DNA of 64,000 nt from Roseburia_C sp051879315 (GTDB lineage: Bacteria > Bacillota > Clostridia > Lachnospirales > Lachnospiraceae), in contig JBJELW010000010.1 in assembly GCA_051879315.1 (NCBI GenBank), positions 58,974 through 122,973 on the forward strand. The letters are read 5' to 3'. Shown one piece after another: positions 33,920 to 43,603 of the stretch. Both the position numbers and the translations under genes were made by a program. Each line of letters opens with the position of its first letter. Position 1 is the first letter of the stretch. The notes under the pieces are model-generated. The model was not told the DNA's origin. It worked only from the letters and a program-made list of their open reading frames with translations, and made no database searches.

Positions 33920-34216
33920 ATGAAAAGACAAATGGTTACAGTATTGTTTATGGTTATGCTTATGGCTTCTGTAGTGGGATGTGGGGCATCCACGTCGGAT
34001 GACACGATGGCAGAAGAGGGACAGGTGTTAGTGGAAGCAGTGACAGAAGTGGATACGGAAGAGGAAATCATGGAAACTGAGCAGAAAGAGATGGAGGAAG
34101 AGGAGCAGGAAGAAGTGCTGTTTCGCATACGGATAGCAGGTGTTCCAAGTTTTTGGGGGATCAATGCGCCTAATATGCCAAGCTCAAAGGAATGTTACGA
34201 AAAGTGTTGTAATTAA
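33920..34216 (+). CDS. Small acidic lipoprotein
   Basis: 98 residues from ATG 33920. Signal peptide RQMVTVLFMVMLMASVVGC with lipobox SVVGC, then a Glu-rich repeat (EEEEQEEV) and a short tail ending CYEKCCN. It may be a truncated lipoprotein, since the tail after the acidic stretch has no domain. It sits between the two LRR genes, as does the frameshifted lipoprotein after LRR gene 2, so a lipoprotein seems to accompany each LRR gene. Confidence 0.6.
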   Translation: MKRQMVTVLFMVMLMASVVGCGASTSDDTMAEEGQVLVEAVTEVDTEEEIMETEQKEMEEEEQEEVLFRIRIAGVPSFWGINAPNMPSSKECYEKCCN

Positions 34217-34252
34217 AAAATGATTTAACAGATGCGACAAGGAGGAGAAAGC

Positions 34253-37200
34253 ATGAGATTACGAAGCGTAAAAAAAGTATTTGCCGGAATCATGGCAGTT
34301 GGTATGATAGCTTCCATGCTGGGAATGACAAACCTGGTGTATGCAAATGAATTGACAAGTGGGAATGAAAGTTTAAGTGAAAGTGGAAGTGTGGAGATTA
34401 ATGAACAGAATTTCCCGGATAAGGCGTTTAGGGATTATGTATCAGAAAATTTCGATACGGATGATGAAAAAGGTGTTCTTTCCCAGGCGGAACTGGCTGC
34501 TGTTAATAAAATAGTGGTTAACTTCAAAAGTATTTCTAGTTTGGCTGGTGTAGAAAAATTCCCCAATTTAACATATTTGGATTGCGGGTTTAATTCGCTG
34601 ACAGCTTTGGATACTAGTCAAAATAAAAACTTAGAAACATTGTATTGTGGTGGCAACCAATTGACAGAGTTGAAACTTCGTGATAATAAAGCTTTAACTT
34701 CATTGAATTGCGGTAGTAACCAATTAACAAGTCTAGATGTGACAGGTAACCCGGATTTAGAGAAATTGTTCTGCTTCTATAATCAACTGGAAGAATTGGA
34801 TTTGAGTGAAAATGACAAATTAACCACCTTAGAGTGCGGAGATAATAACATGACAAATTTGTCTGTAATTAATAATCCTAATTTGGTTGAACTTGATTGT
34901 AAAAATAATCGTTTGTCAGAATTGGATTTGAGTGAAAATCATGATTTGCAGACCTTAATCTGCAGCGACAATCGTCTATGTTATTTGGATGTGAGTGGTT
35001 GTTCTGCGTTGACATCATTGGAATGTGAAAATAATGTAAGTGTCCAATACTATGACAGTGAAAATAAATTGGATTTGTCAGAGTTTTCCGATCTTGATTT
35101 GGAGAAAATTGTCTCTATAGAGGGAGCAGTCGTGGATGAATCGTGTCTGAAGGTTAATGAAGGAACTTCCATGGTTACTTATACATATCGATGTGGAGAT
35201 AATAATTTAGAAGAGTTTACCATATATACTGCCGAGACGGAGGGTGGTAAAGTCAACATAGAAGAGAATTTTCCGGATGAAAACTTCAGAGAATATGTAA
35301 AACAATTGGATTTAGATGCGGATGGTGCACTGTCACTGGAAGAAAGAGTGCCGGTGAAAAGAATTGAAGTGAATGGAGCTTCCATCAAAATATTGGAGGG
35401 ACTCGAGTATTTTCCTGAATTGGTTGCATTGAATTGTGAGTATAATGAAATAGAGACGTTGGATTTAAGTAAAAACGTAAAATTGACAGGACTGGATTGT
35501 CGTTTTAATAATATACGTGATTTGAATGTTTCCCAAAATGATAAGTTGAATTTACTGTATTGTGATGAAAATCAGTTATCAGAGTTAGACTTGTCAAATA
35601 ATAGTCGGTTAGACACTTTGACATGCAGTTATAATCAATTAAAAGCGCTGGATGTTACGAATATGGAAAATCTAGAAATTTTGGATTGTAATTCTAATTA
35701 CTTGACAGAGTTGGATTTGAGCAAGAATAAGAAATTGTGCTATCTATACTGTGGTAATAATCTGTTGAGTTGTCTGAATGTACAGACAGAAAAGGAGTTA
35801 CAACAGTTTTACTGTGATAATAATATATGTCAATTGTCTTATGATGAGGAGCGAAAAATTGATTTGGAAGAAATTTCTGGGTTTGATATCACGAAGATAT
35901 CTGACGTTCAGAGGGGAGATCTAGTTGGTTCTTGCGTGGTTGTTGATGAAGATTGTTATGCGATTACGTATAAGTACGACTGTGTAGATAGTTATACGTG
36001 TGAATTTACAGCTTACGTAGCTCCAAAAGGTGATGAGGAAATTGATATTGATGAAGTTAATTTTTCAGATAATAATTTTAGGGCGTATGTGCATGAATTT
36101 GATTTAGATGGGGACGATAAGCTGTCTGCAGCTGAGAGGTATAATGTGACAAGCATCTCTGTTGACCACCGGGGATCTGCTAGCGATTTGAAGATTAAGA
36201 CATTGAAAGGATTAGAATACTTTCCAAAACTGAGTTCATTATATTGTTCGTATAATGAACTAACTAATTTGGATCTAAGTGCAAATAGTGAGTTGATATA
36301 TCTGGATTGTAGTTGTAATCAATTGATTAATCTAGATGTAAGCCAGAATAGTAAACTTACACATTATGTATGTTATGAGAATCAGAGGGAAGTTTCGTTA
36401 GATGATCAGTATCAGGTGAAATTAGAATCTGTAGACGTAAGTAAAGTTTCGGATTTGCAGGGCGGAACCATGAACGGCAATACCTTAACAGCCTATGCAA
36501 AAGAGGTTACCTATACTTATGATTGTGGCAATGAGCATACCATGGAGGTTACTTTGATATGCGAAGCCACAGATTACATGGTTCATTTTGACGGGAATGA
36601 TGCTATCGGAGGCACCATGGAGGACATGACCAATTGCCAGTTCAACAGCAATATTACATTGACATTAAATCAATATGAAAGGGAAGGATACACTTTCGCA
36701 GGATGGAATACCAGCGCAGATGGTACAGGTACCTTGTATACGGATGGAGCAACGATTAATAACGATGGTAGTGAATATGTAATTACGTTATATGCACAGT
36801 GGGAGGAAGCAAAAGACCCTGTAGCCCCGTTAGATCCTGTAGATCCGTCAGACCCGGTAGATCCGGTTAACCCGGTAGACCCAGTAGATCCAGTAGATCC
36901 GATTGAACCAGTGGAACCTGCAGATCCTACCCCTGAGACCCCGGATCCTGTTACACCAGAGGAGCCCAATCCTTCTACTCCGGAAGAAACAAAACCTTTG
37001 ACTCCGGAGAACGGCTGGTACACAGATGAAAATGGCATAAAATTCTTTTATAAGGATGGAAAGTTACTCACCAGTCAGTGGTATTTGGATGGAAAAAAAT
37101 GGTACTACCTGAATGGTAATGGAGCAGCCGTAACTGGTTGGCAGAAAATAGATGGAGCATGGTATTACTTTGGCAAAGATGCAGTGATGGCCACCGGCTG

Positions 37201-37858
37201 GCAGGAAATCGACGATACATGGTATTACCTTGGCACATCCGGAGCAATGCAGACCGGCTGGCAGGATATCAGCGGAAAATCTTACTACTTCTACGGAAAT
37301 GGAAGCATGGCAGAAAATGCCTGGGTAGATGGATATTATGTTGGCACATCTGGAGAATGGGTTTCCAATCCCGTTCCGGAAGGTTGGAAGCAGTCTGGCA
37401 ACAGATGGTGGTATCAGTATGCAGATGGTACCTATGCAAAGAATACATGGAAGAAAATCGGCGGAGCATGGTATTACTTTGATGCATCTGGTTGGATGTC
37501 CACCGGCTGGACCTTTGACGGAAGCGATTGGTATTACATGAATACAGATGGAACCATGAAGACCGGATGGCTTTTAGATGGAAATGCATGGTATTATCTG
37601 AAGTCCTCAGGAGCAATGGCAACCGGCTGGGTAAGTGACGGAGGAAGCTGGTATCTTATGGACGGATCCGGTGCCATGAAGACCGGTTGGGCAAAGCAGG
37701 GTGAGGACTGGTACTACATGGATGAGTCAGGAGTCATGAAGACCGGCTGGATAGATTTGAACGGAACCTGGTATTTTTTGCAGGATTCCGGTGTGATGGC
37801 GCATGATACCGTCGTTGACGGATATACCTTAAAGGCAGATGGCGCATGGGCACAGTAA
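34253..37858 (+). CDS. Secreted EF-hand/LRR protein with wall-binding repeats (2)
   Basis: 1201 residues from ATG 34253 with AAGGAGGAG upstream. The signal peptide (KKVFAGIMAVGMIASMLG) resembles that of protein 1. Three modules follow, each opening with FPD..FR.YV and an EF-hand-like loop (near residues 67, 352 and 616; e.g. LDLDADGALSLEE) and continuing into 21-residue LRRs and a YTYDC-type beta domain. Then an InlB/Flg_new repeat (YTFAGWNTSADGTGTLY, ~776-855), a DPVDP linker and about ten wall-binding repeats. The linker-to-end part matches protein 1 closely while the LRR parts differ, indicating gene conversion or modular swap. Confidence 0.87.
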   Translation: MRLRSVKKVFAGIMAVGMIASMLGMTNLVYANELTSGNESLSESGSVEINEQNFPDKAFRDYVSENFDTDDEKGVLSQAELAAVNKIVVNFKSISSLAGVEKFPNLTYLDCGFNSLTALDTSQNKNLETLYCGGNQLTELKLRDNKALTSLNCGSNQLTSLDVTGNPDLEKLFCFYNQLEELDLSENDKLTTLECGDNNMTNLSVINNPNLVELDCKNNRLSELDLSENHDLQTLICSDNRLCYLDVSGCSALTSLECENNVSVQYYDSENKLDLSEFSDLDLEKIVSIEGAVVDESCLKVNEGTSMVTYTYRCGDNNLEEFTIYTAETEGGKVNIEENFPDENFREYVKQLDLDADGALSLEERVPVKRIEVNGASIKILEGLEYFPELVALNCEYNEIETLDLSKNVKLTGLDCRFNNIRDLNVSQNDKLNLLYCDENQLSELDLSNNSRLDTLTCSYNQLKALDVTNMENLEILDCNSNYLTELDLSKNKKLCYLYCGNNLLSCLNVQTEKELQQFYCDNNICQLSYDEERKIDLEEISGFDITKISDVQRGDLVGSCVVVDEDCYAITYKYDCVDSYTCEFTAYVAPKGDEEIDIDEVNFSDNNFRAYVHEFDLDGDDKLSAAERYNVTSISVDHRGSASDLKIKTLKGLEYFPKLSSLYCSYNELTNLDLSANSELIYLDCSCNQLINLDVSQNSKLTHYVCYENQREVSLDDQYQVKLESVDVSKVSDLQGGTMNGNTLTAYAKEVTYTYDCGNEHTMEVTLICEATDYMVHFDGNDAIGGTMEDMTNCQFNSNITLTLNQYEREGYTFAGWNTSADGTGTLYTDGATINNDGSEYVITLYAQWEEAKDPVAPLDPVDPSDPVDPVNPVDPVDPVDPIEPVEPADPTPETPDPVTPEEPNPSTPEETKPLTPENGWYTDENGIKFFYKDGKLLTSQWYLDGKKWYYLNGNGAAVTGWQKIDGAWYYFGKDAVMATGWQEIDDTWYYLGTSGAMQTGWQDISGKSYYFYGNGSMAENAWVDGYYVGTSGEWVSNPVPEGWKQSGNRWWYQYADGTYAKNTWKKIGGAWYYFDASGWMSTGWTFDGSDWYYMNTDGTMKTGWLLDGNAWYYLKSSGAMATGWVSDGGSWYLMDGSGAMKTGWAKQGEDWYYMDESGVMKTGWIDLNGTWYFLQDSGVMAHDTVVDGYTLKADGAWAQ

Positions 37859-37875
37859 CAATATAAAGTAAAACG

Positions 37876-37915
37876 CAAATGCTCAATAGGGAGTGATTTC
37901 GCTATTGAGCATTTG
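37876..37915 (+). terminator. Hairpin after LRR gene 2
   Basis: Arms CAAATGCTCAATAG (37876-37889) and CTATTGAGCATTTG (37902-37915), perfect over 14 bases and sharing the core of the hairpin at 33844. No T-tract. Confidence 0.6.
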
Positions 37916-38011
37916 TATTGATGATACTTATGAGGAGTATGTTTCCGAGAAAATTACGGAGTATGCGTCAGAAATTTTCGGAAATAAAAATTAGCACAAA
38001 GGAGAACAGCT

Positions 38012-38388
38012 ATGAAAAAACAAAAGAGAAAACTTACAATGCTGGCTAGCACAGTCTTGGCACTAATCCTGCTTATGTCGGGCTGTGGAAATACCACAGA
38101 AGATGCATCTGTGATAATAAGGGCATCCAAGTGACCACGGAAATAACCGGAACAGAAATAGAAACTGAGATTGTAGCGGATACGGAAGAACCAACGGAAA
38201 TTGTGAAAGAGGAAGAGACGCAAACAGAAGAGGAAGTAATTGCCACGGGACATGTGACACAGACAGAGGGGTATCCCATGGTTGTGGAATATCCATCACT
38301 TGAGGATTGGGGAGAGGAAATAGGTAGTCTCCGTTATGGTGATGAAGTAAATATTATAGAAGAAATCAAGGCTTTAAAGGATTGTTGA
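38012..38388 (+). pseudogene. Frameshifted acidic lipoprotein
   Basis: ATG 38012 follows AAAGGAG. Forty codons encode a clear lipoprotein signal (LASTVLALILLMSGCGNTTE) and then end at TGA 38132-38134. An acidic frame (TTEITGTEIETEIVAD... to LKDC) opens at GTG 38131, overlapping that stop, and runs to 38388. Together they have the layout of the lipoprotein at 33920 (signal, Glu/Thr-rich stretch, short tail). I read it as one gene split by a frameshift; coupling through the GTGA overlap is an alternative. Confidence 0.6.
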
Positions 38389-38570
38389 ACAATAAAAGCG
38401 TTTTTGACACTACCAGTCGGGGCATGGGAGAAGCAAAAAGAGTTTCCATGCCCCGTTTTGAGAGAAAGAAAAGCCGGCGGTGCATTTTCGTTTCCTCTTG
38501 CGAAAAACACGCAGGAGAAGTATGATGGAAGAGTATGATTTTCGAATAAATTTTCATAAAGGAGCAAGGT

Positions 38571-40604
38571 ATGGAACGAAAGATTTTATTTCCGCAGATT
38601 AACGGAATTATGCATGGGGGAGATTACAATCCGGAGCAGTGGCTGGATCGTCCGGATATTTTGGAGGAGGATATTCGTCTGATGAAGGAGGCAGGCATGA
38701 CCAGTGCCACATTGGGTGTGTTTTCCTGGAGCGCTTATGAGCCGGTGGAGGGGGAATTCCACTTTGAATGGTTAAAGGAAATCATGGACCGTCTTTATGA
38801 GAACGGGATTTACACCATTTTAGCTACACCGTCCGGTGCCAGACCGGCATGGCTGGACGAAAAATATCCGGAGGCCATGCGGGTGGACAGCTATGGCGTT
38901 CGCTATCATCATGGTGTGCGCCACAATCACTGTATGAGTGCCCCCATCTATAGGGAAAAGGTTTCTATTATTGTAAATAAGCTCATTGATGCGGTGGGAA
39001 CACATCCGGGCTTATTACTCTGGCACATATCCAATGAGTTTGGGGGAGATTGTTTCTGCCCTCATTGTGTGAAACGTTTCCAGAACTATTTGGCGGATAA
39101 GTTTGATCATGACATTGATAAGCTGAACCACGCATGGTGGACGGCATTCTGGAGTCATACCTATAATGATTTTTCCCAGATTGAGCCTCCTTACCGCAAT
39201 GGTGAATTTAGCAATATGGGATTAAACCTGGAGTGGAAACGCTTTACCACCTGGAGTATGACAGATTACATGAAGTCGGAAATCGCTATTTTGAAGGAAC
39301 GTACCCCGAATATACCGGTTACCACCAACTACATGAAGCTTTATCCGGGACTGGATTACCGGGTGATGAGCAAAGAATTGGATGTGATTTCCTGGGATTC
39401 CTACCCTGTTTTCCACAACGATTGGGAAACCTTTGCGGATACCATGGGAGAAAATGCCTTCGACCACGCAGTGATGCGTTCCATGAAAAAAGACAAGCCT
39501 TTTATGTTGATGGAGAGTGCACCCGGTCTGGTGAATTGGCATGGCTGTAACAAAATGAAGCGTCCCGGCGTACATAAGCTGGCATCCCTGCAGGCTGTGG
39601 CTCTAGGTTCTGATACGGTGCAGTATTTCCAGTGGCGGAAGGGACGCGGATCTTTCGAACAGTATCACGGCGCGGTGTTGGATCATCTGGGACGCTCCGA
39701 CACCCGGATTTTCCGAGAGGTGGCAGAAGTGGGCAATGACCTGACAAAGCTTTCAGAACTGCGCGGAACTTTGGTAAAGTCCAAGGTGGCATTATTGTTT
39801 GACTGGGATAATATGTGGTCTATTCAGGACATGAAGGGACTGTCTCAGGAGACGAAAAAATATCCGGAAACCTGTATCAAATTTTATAAATACCTTCTGC
39901 ATTTCGGCGTGGATGTGGATGTGATTCCTTCTGATGATCCGTTGGATGATTATGATGTGGTGGTGGCGCCAATGCTTTATATGCTTAGACCTGGCGTAGC
40001 AGATTCTTTCAAAGCATTTGTGAACCGTGGAGGCCAGCTTTTGGCAACCTATGTCACTGGATATGTGGATGAGAATCAGTTGAATTTCCTAGGTGGTTTC
40101 CCGGGGGATGGGTTGACGGAATTGTTCGGTGTAATCAGCGAGGAAATTGACAGCCTGTATCCCACGGATCGTAACGAAGTGAGTTTTACCGATGGCAGCA
40201 AGGGACAGGTGCGGGATTATGCGGAGATGCTTCGTCTTCTGGATGCGAAGACTCTGGCAACCTATGCCAAAGATTACTATGGAGATATGCCGGCTGTAAC
40301 AGTAAAGGATACCGGAGCCGGCAGCGCCTACTATGTGGCTGCCAGACTGGATGATGAGACCATGATCCGCCTCATAGGCCAGCTCTTGGAAAAGGCACAG
40401 ATTCCCACCTTCCGGCTTCCGGAGGGAGTGGAGCATCACACCAGAGAGGCAGACGGAGAGAAATTTGATTTTTACTTAAACTGCTCTGATCAGCCGGTGG
40501 ACGTGGAAGTCTTATCCGGCACAGAACTTTTGACCGGAGAAAAAGTTTCAGGAAAATATCACATGAATCCATATGGTGTGTGCATCATTGCCCGTGAATC
40601 CTAA
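38571..40604 (+). CDS. Beta-galactosidase, GH42
   Basis: 677 residues. The GH42 TIM barrel begins GGDYNPEQW, with FSWSAYEP, ATPSGARPAW, then the acid/base Glu in WHISNEFGGDC and the nucleophile Glu in FMLMESAPG. Cysteines near the acid/base (DCFCPHC) form the GH42 zinc site. A trimerisation domain and a short beta-sandwich follow. No signal peptide, so it hydrolyses imported galacto-oligosaccharides in the cytoplasm. The RBS is AAAGGAGC. No sugar transporter is adjacent. Confidence 0.93.
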   Translation: MERKILFPQINGIMHGGDYNPEQWLDRPDILEEDIRLMKEAGMTSATLGVFSWSAYEPVEGEFHFEWLKEIMDRLYENGIYTILATPSGARPAWLDEKYPEAMRVDSYGVRYHHGVRHNHCMSAPIYREKVSIIVNKLIDAVGTHPGLLLWHISNEFGGDCFCPHCVKRFQNYLADKFDHDIDKLNHAWWTAFWSHTYNDFSQIEPPYRNGEFSNMGLNLEWKRFTTWSMTDYMKSEIAILKERTPNIPVTTNYMKLYPGLDYRVMSKELDVISWDSYPVFHNDWETFADTMGENAFDHAVMRSMKKDKPFMLMESAPGLVNWHGCNKMKRPGVHKLASLQAVALGSDTVQYFQWRKGRGSFEQYHGAVLDHLGRSDTRIFREVAEVGNDLTKLSELRGTLVKSKVALLFDWDNMWSIQDMKGLSQETKKYPETCIKFYKYLLHFGVDVDVIPSDDPLDDYDVVVAPMLYMLRPGVADSFKAFVNRGGQLLATYVTGYVDENQLNFLGGFPGDGLTELFGVISEEIDSLYPTDRNEVSFTDGSKGQVRDYAEMLRLLDAKTLATYAKDYYGDMPAVTVKDTGAGSAYYVAARLDDETMIRLIGQLLEKAQIPTFRLPEGVEHHTREADGEKFDFYLNCSDQPVDVEVLSGTELLTGEKVSGKYHMNPYGVCIIARES

Positions 40605-40659
40605 GTTTTTGCATATTGGTCAGGGCTGTGCGTAACAACGAAAGCATAAATGGAAATAA

Positions 40660-40688
40660 TTGCTATGTACATGAAAATGTGCTATATT
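40660..40688 (+). promoter_or_regulatory. Promoter of metY
   Basis: TTGCTA at 40660-40665 and TATATT at 40683-40688, spacer 17. The ~90-base leader can form two hairpins: ACACAGT..ACTGGTGT (from 40691) and CCGGAG..CTCCGG (from 40715). Confidence 0.55.
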
Positions 40689-40780
40689 ACAACACAGTGA
40701 GCTTACTGGTGTGACCGGAGGCGGAATACCGTGCTCCGGCTATGCAGGTATTATAGAATTAGTGATAGAGGAGAAAGATC

Positions 40781-42067
40781 ATGCAGGATTATAGAATTAA
40801 TACAAAATGTGTACAGGCCGGTTATACACCGGGAAACGGGGAACCCAGACAGATTCCCATCATCCAGTCCACCACCTTCAAATACAATACCAGTGAGGAC
40901 ATGGGAAAATTATTTGATTTGGAGGCAGATGGTTATTTTTACACCAGATTGCAGAATCCCACCAATGATCATGTGGCGGCGAAGATTGCAGCATTAGAGG
41001 GTGGAACCGCAGCTATGCTCACCTCTTCCGGTCAGGCAGCCAATTTTTTTGCGCTGTTCAATATCTGTGAATGCGGCAGCCATATCGTGGCATCGTCCTC
41101 CATCTACGGCGGAACTTTTAACCTGATTTCCGTTACCATGGCAAAGATGGGAATAGAGGTTACATTTATCTCTCCGGACTGCAGTGAAGAGGAGCTGAAT
41201 GCAGCATTTAAAGAGAATACCAGAGCGGTGTTTGGAGAGACCATCGCCAACCCGGCACTGACTGTTCTGGATATTGAGAAATTCGCTAAGGCAGCTCATG
41301 CCCATGGGGTCCCGCTGATTGTGGACAATACCTTCCCCACACCGGTAAATTGTCGCCCCATTGAGTGGGGCGCAGATATTGTGACTCATTCCACCACAAA
41401 ATATATGGACGGACACGGCGCTGCTGTGGGAGGCGCTATTGTGGACGGCGGTAAATTTGACTGGATGGCTCATGCAGACAAGTTCCCCGGCCTTTGTACA
41501 CCGGATGAGTCTTATCATGGTGTTACATATGCCGAGAAATTCGGTAAGGAGGGCGCGTTTATTACCAAGTGCACCTCTCAGCTGATGCGTGATTTTGGAT
41601 GTGTTCAGTCTCCGCAAAATGCATTTATCTTGAATCTTGGGTTGGAGTCGTTGCATGTGCGCATGCCTCGTCATGTGGAGAATGGCCAGGCAGTGGCAGA
41701 GTTTTTAGAGGCTCAGCCCCAGGTGACAAAAGTAAATTATCCGGGTCTTAAGAGTGACCCTTATTATGAGATTGCCCAGAAGTATCTGCCTAACGGAGGA
41801 TGCGGTGTGGTTTCCTTTGAACTGGAAGGCGGACGGGAAGCGGCAGAAAAGTTCATGAAGCAGTTGAAGCTGGCTGCCATTGAGACCCATGTGGCAGATG
41901 CCAGAACCTGTTGCTTAAATCCTGCCACATCCACCCACAGACAAATGAATGAGCAGCAGTTGGCAGAGGCCGGAGTTCCCGCAGGATTGATCCGTATTTC
42001 CTGCGGCTTGGAGGATAAAGAGGATCTGATTGCAGATCTGGCACAGGCTTTAGCCGCAATTTCTTAA
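40781..42067 (+). CDS. metY: O-acetylhomoserine sulfhydrylase / cysteine synthase
   Basis: 428 residues, the MetY length (cystathionine synthases are ~380). It begins INTKCVQAGYTP, has IIQSTTFKY, YFYTRLQNPT, SSGQAANF, the PLP lysine in THSTTKYMDGHG, and SGLED-type end IRISCGLEDKEDL. It adds sulfide (or methanethiol) to O-acetylhomoserine to make homocysteine. PLP-dependent, cytoplasmic. The leader upstream has no S-box consensus. The next gene starts 15 bases on but seems unrelated. Confidence 0.92.
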   Translation: MQDYRINTKCVQAGYTPGNGEPRQIPIIQSTTFKYNTSEDMGKLFDLEADGYFYTRLQNPTNDHVAAKIAALEGGTAAMLTSSGQAANFFALFNICECGSHIVASSSIYGGTFNLISVTMAKMGIEVTFISPDCSEEELNAAFKENTRAVFGETIANPALTVLDIEKFAKAAHAHGVPLIVDNTFPTPVNCRPIEWGADIVTHSTTKYMDGHGAAVGGAIVDGGKFDWMAHADKFPGLCTPDESYHGVTYAEKFGKEGAFITKCTSQLMRDFGCVQSPQNAFILNLGLESLHVRMPRHVENGQAVAEFLEAQPQVTKVNYPGLKSDPYYEIAQKYLPNGGCGVVSFELEGGREAAEKFMKQLKLAAIETHVADARTCCLNPATSTHRQMNEQQLAEAGVPAGLIRISCGLEDKEDLIADLAQALAAIS

Positions 42068-42082
42068 AGGGATGTATGGAAA

Positions 42083-43591
42083 ATGAAAGGTACAAAGAAA
42101 AGGACAGGAAGTAAGGTTCCTGTCATCGTTGGAGTTTTCATTCTATTGGCAGCAGCTGCTGCTTTTGTCGCATGGTTTTTCCTGCGGGTGAAAATTATAA
42201 AAGAAGTGATCTTAGAAGCCGGGGATGCGATTACACTGGAGTCTTTTTTTGCGGACGGGGTTCCGGATCAGACCTGCTTTTTGACGGATGTGACGCAGAT
42301 TGATACGGGACATACAGGTACTTATTCCATTGAACTTGCAGTCAAGGATAAAACCTATAACGCTACTCTCCAGATCGTGGATACGGTGGCACCCTATGCC
42401 ACGGCAGCGGAGGATTTGCAGGCCTGGGCAGGAGTCCTGCCGGAGGCGGCAGATTGTGTGACGGATGTGACGGATGAGACGGATGTGGGTATTTCCTGGA
42501 AAAAGGAGCCAAATGTAAAGCAGGCCGGAGATGTGACCGGAACGGTGCTTTTAGTGGATGAAGGGGAAAATACCTATCAGGTGGATGTTGACATTCATGT
42601 GATTGAGGATTATCAGGCACCGGTGATTGAAGGAGCCGAAGATCGGGCTTTGGCAAAGAATCAGGAGATTGATCTAACGTCTCTGATCACAGTGACGGAT
42701 AATTTGGATGATAATCCCACTGTAACTGCGGAGACAGATCTGGATTTTAGTAAAGAAGGTACGTATCAGGTAACCTATGTGGCTGTGGATGGAGCCGGGA
42801 ATGAGACCAGGGAAAGCTGTGCCATTGAGGTGAAAAAGGATACAGAGCCGCCGGTGGTGCAGGCCATGAACTTTTCTGTTGAGGTGGGTGGCAGTGTCAG
42901 CTATAAGAGTCATGTCACCTACTTTGACGAGCTGGACCCAGATCCGGAACTGACAATAGATAATCAGACGGTGGACCTGGATACCATAGGAGATTACGAG
43001 GTGGTTTATACAGTCACTGATTCTTCTGGCAATCAGGCCAGTTCCACAGCTGTTTTGCATGTGGTGGAATCTGTTGTGACAGAGGAGGAGGTATCCGCAC
43101 TGTCAGCAGAAGTGCTGGCGGAGATCACCACTGATGATATGACGCAGATGCAGAAAGCCTATGCCATTTATCGATGGGTGGGCGGTCACATAGGCTATGT
43201 GGACACCTCAGAAAAACAGGACTGGGTGACCTCGGCATATGACGGACTGACCCGAAGAACAGGGGACTGCTATACCTACTTTGCTGTGGCGAAAGCCCTT
43301 TTGACGGAGGCCGGCATCGACAATATGGATGTGGTGAAGGTGAAACGATATGCTACCTCCAGCAATCACTATTGGAATCTGATCAATGTGGGAACCGGAT
43401 GGTATCACATGGATTGCACTCCATTCCATGATGTGGAGCATAATCTGTTTATGGTGACGGATGAGGAAATTTGGGCCTGGGATACAGCCAGAGGCTGGGC
43501 AGAGCATAATTTTGACGAGAGCCTGCTGCCGGACCGTGCCACAGAGTCTGTGCAGGATCAGATCAATTACAGTTCCGGCACTTTGAAGTAA
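42083..43591 (+). CDS. Membrane-anchored Ig-like / transglutaminase-like protein
   Basis: 502 residues. One N-terminal membrane helix (PVIVGVFILLAAAAAFVAW, ~13-32) puts the rest outside. Two or three DUF5011/HYR-type Ig-like domains follow (APVIEGAEDRALAKNQEID; GTYQVTYVAVDGAGNE; GDYEVVYTVTDSSGNQ). The C-terminal transglutaminase-like domain has the Cys in RTGDCYTYF (~396), His in SNHYWNLI (~428) and Asp in YHMDCTP (~443). It could be a cell-surface peptidase or crosslinking enzyme. It lies just ahead of the racemase and dlt-like genes, 12 bases apart, and may be in the same operon. Confidence 0.82.
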   Translation: MKGTKKRTGSKVPVIVGVFILLAAAAAFVAWFFLRVKIIKEVILEAGDAITLESFFADGVPDQTCFLTDVTQIDTGHTGTYSIELAVKDKTYNATLQIVDTVAPYATAAEDLQAWAGVLPEAADCVTDVTDETDVGISWKKEPNVKQAGDVTGTVLLVDEGENTYQVDVDIHVIEDYQAPVIEGAEDRALAKNQEIDLTSLITVTDNLDDNPTVTAETDLDFSKEGTYQVTYVAVDGAGNETRESCAIEVKKDTEPPVVQAMNFSVEVGGSVSYKSHVTYFDELDPDPELTIDNQTVDLDTIGDYEVVYTVTDSSGNQASSTAVLHVVESVVTEEEVSALSAEVLAEITTDDMTQMQKAYAIYRWVGGHIGYVDTSEKQDWVTSAYDGLTRRTGDCYTYFAVAKALLTEAGIDNMDVVKVKRYATSSNHYWNLINVGTGWYHMDCTPFHDVEHNLFMVTDEEIWAWDTARGWAEHNFDESLLPDRATESVQDQINYSSGTLK

Positions 43592-43603
43592 GGGAGCGGA
43601 TGT

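Noticed and set aside
37920..37994. 25-codon frame after LRR gene 2 with an EYVSEKI-like string
   Set aside because: No start or RBS and too short to call a gene relic with confidence.
40689..40775. S-box (SAM) riboswitch upstream of metY
   Set aside because: The conserved S-box boxes and the terminator stem are not present.
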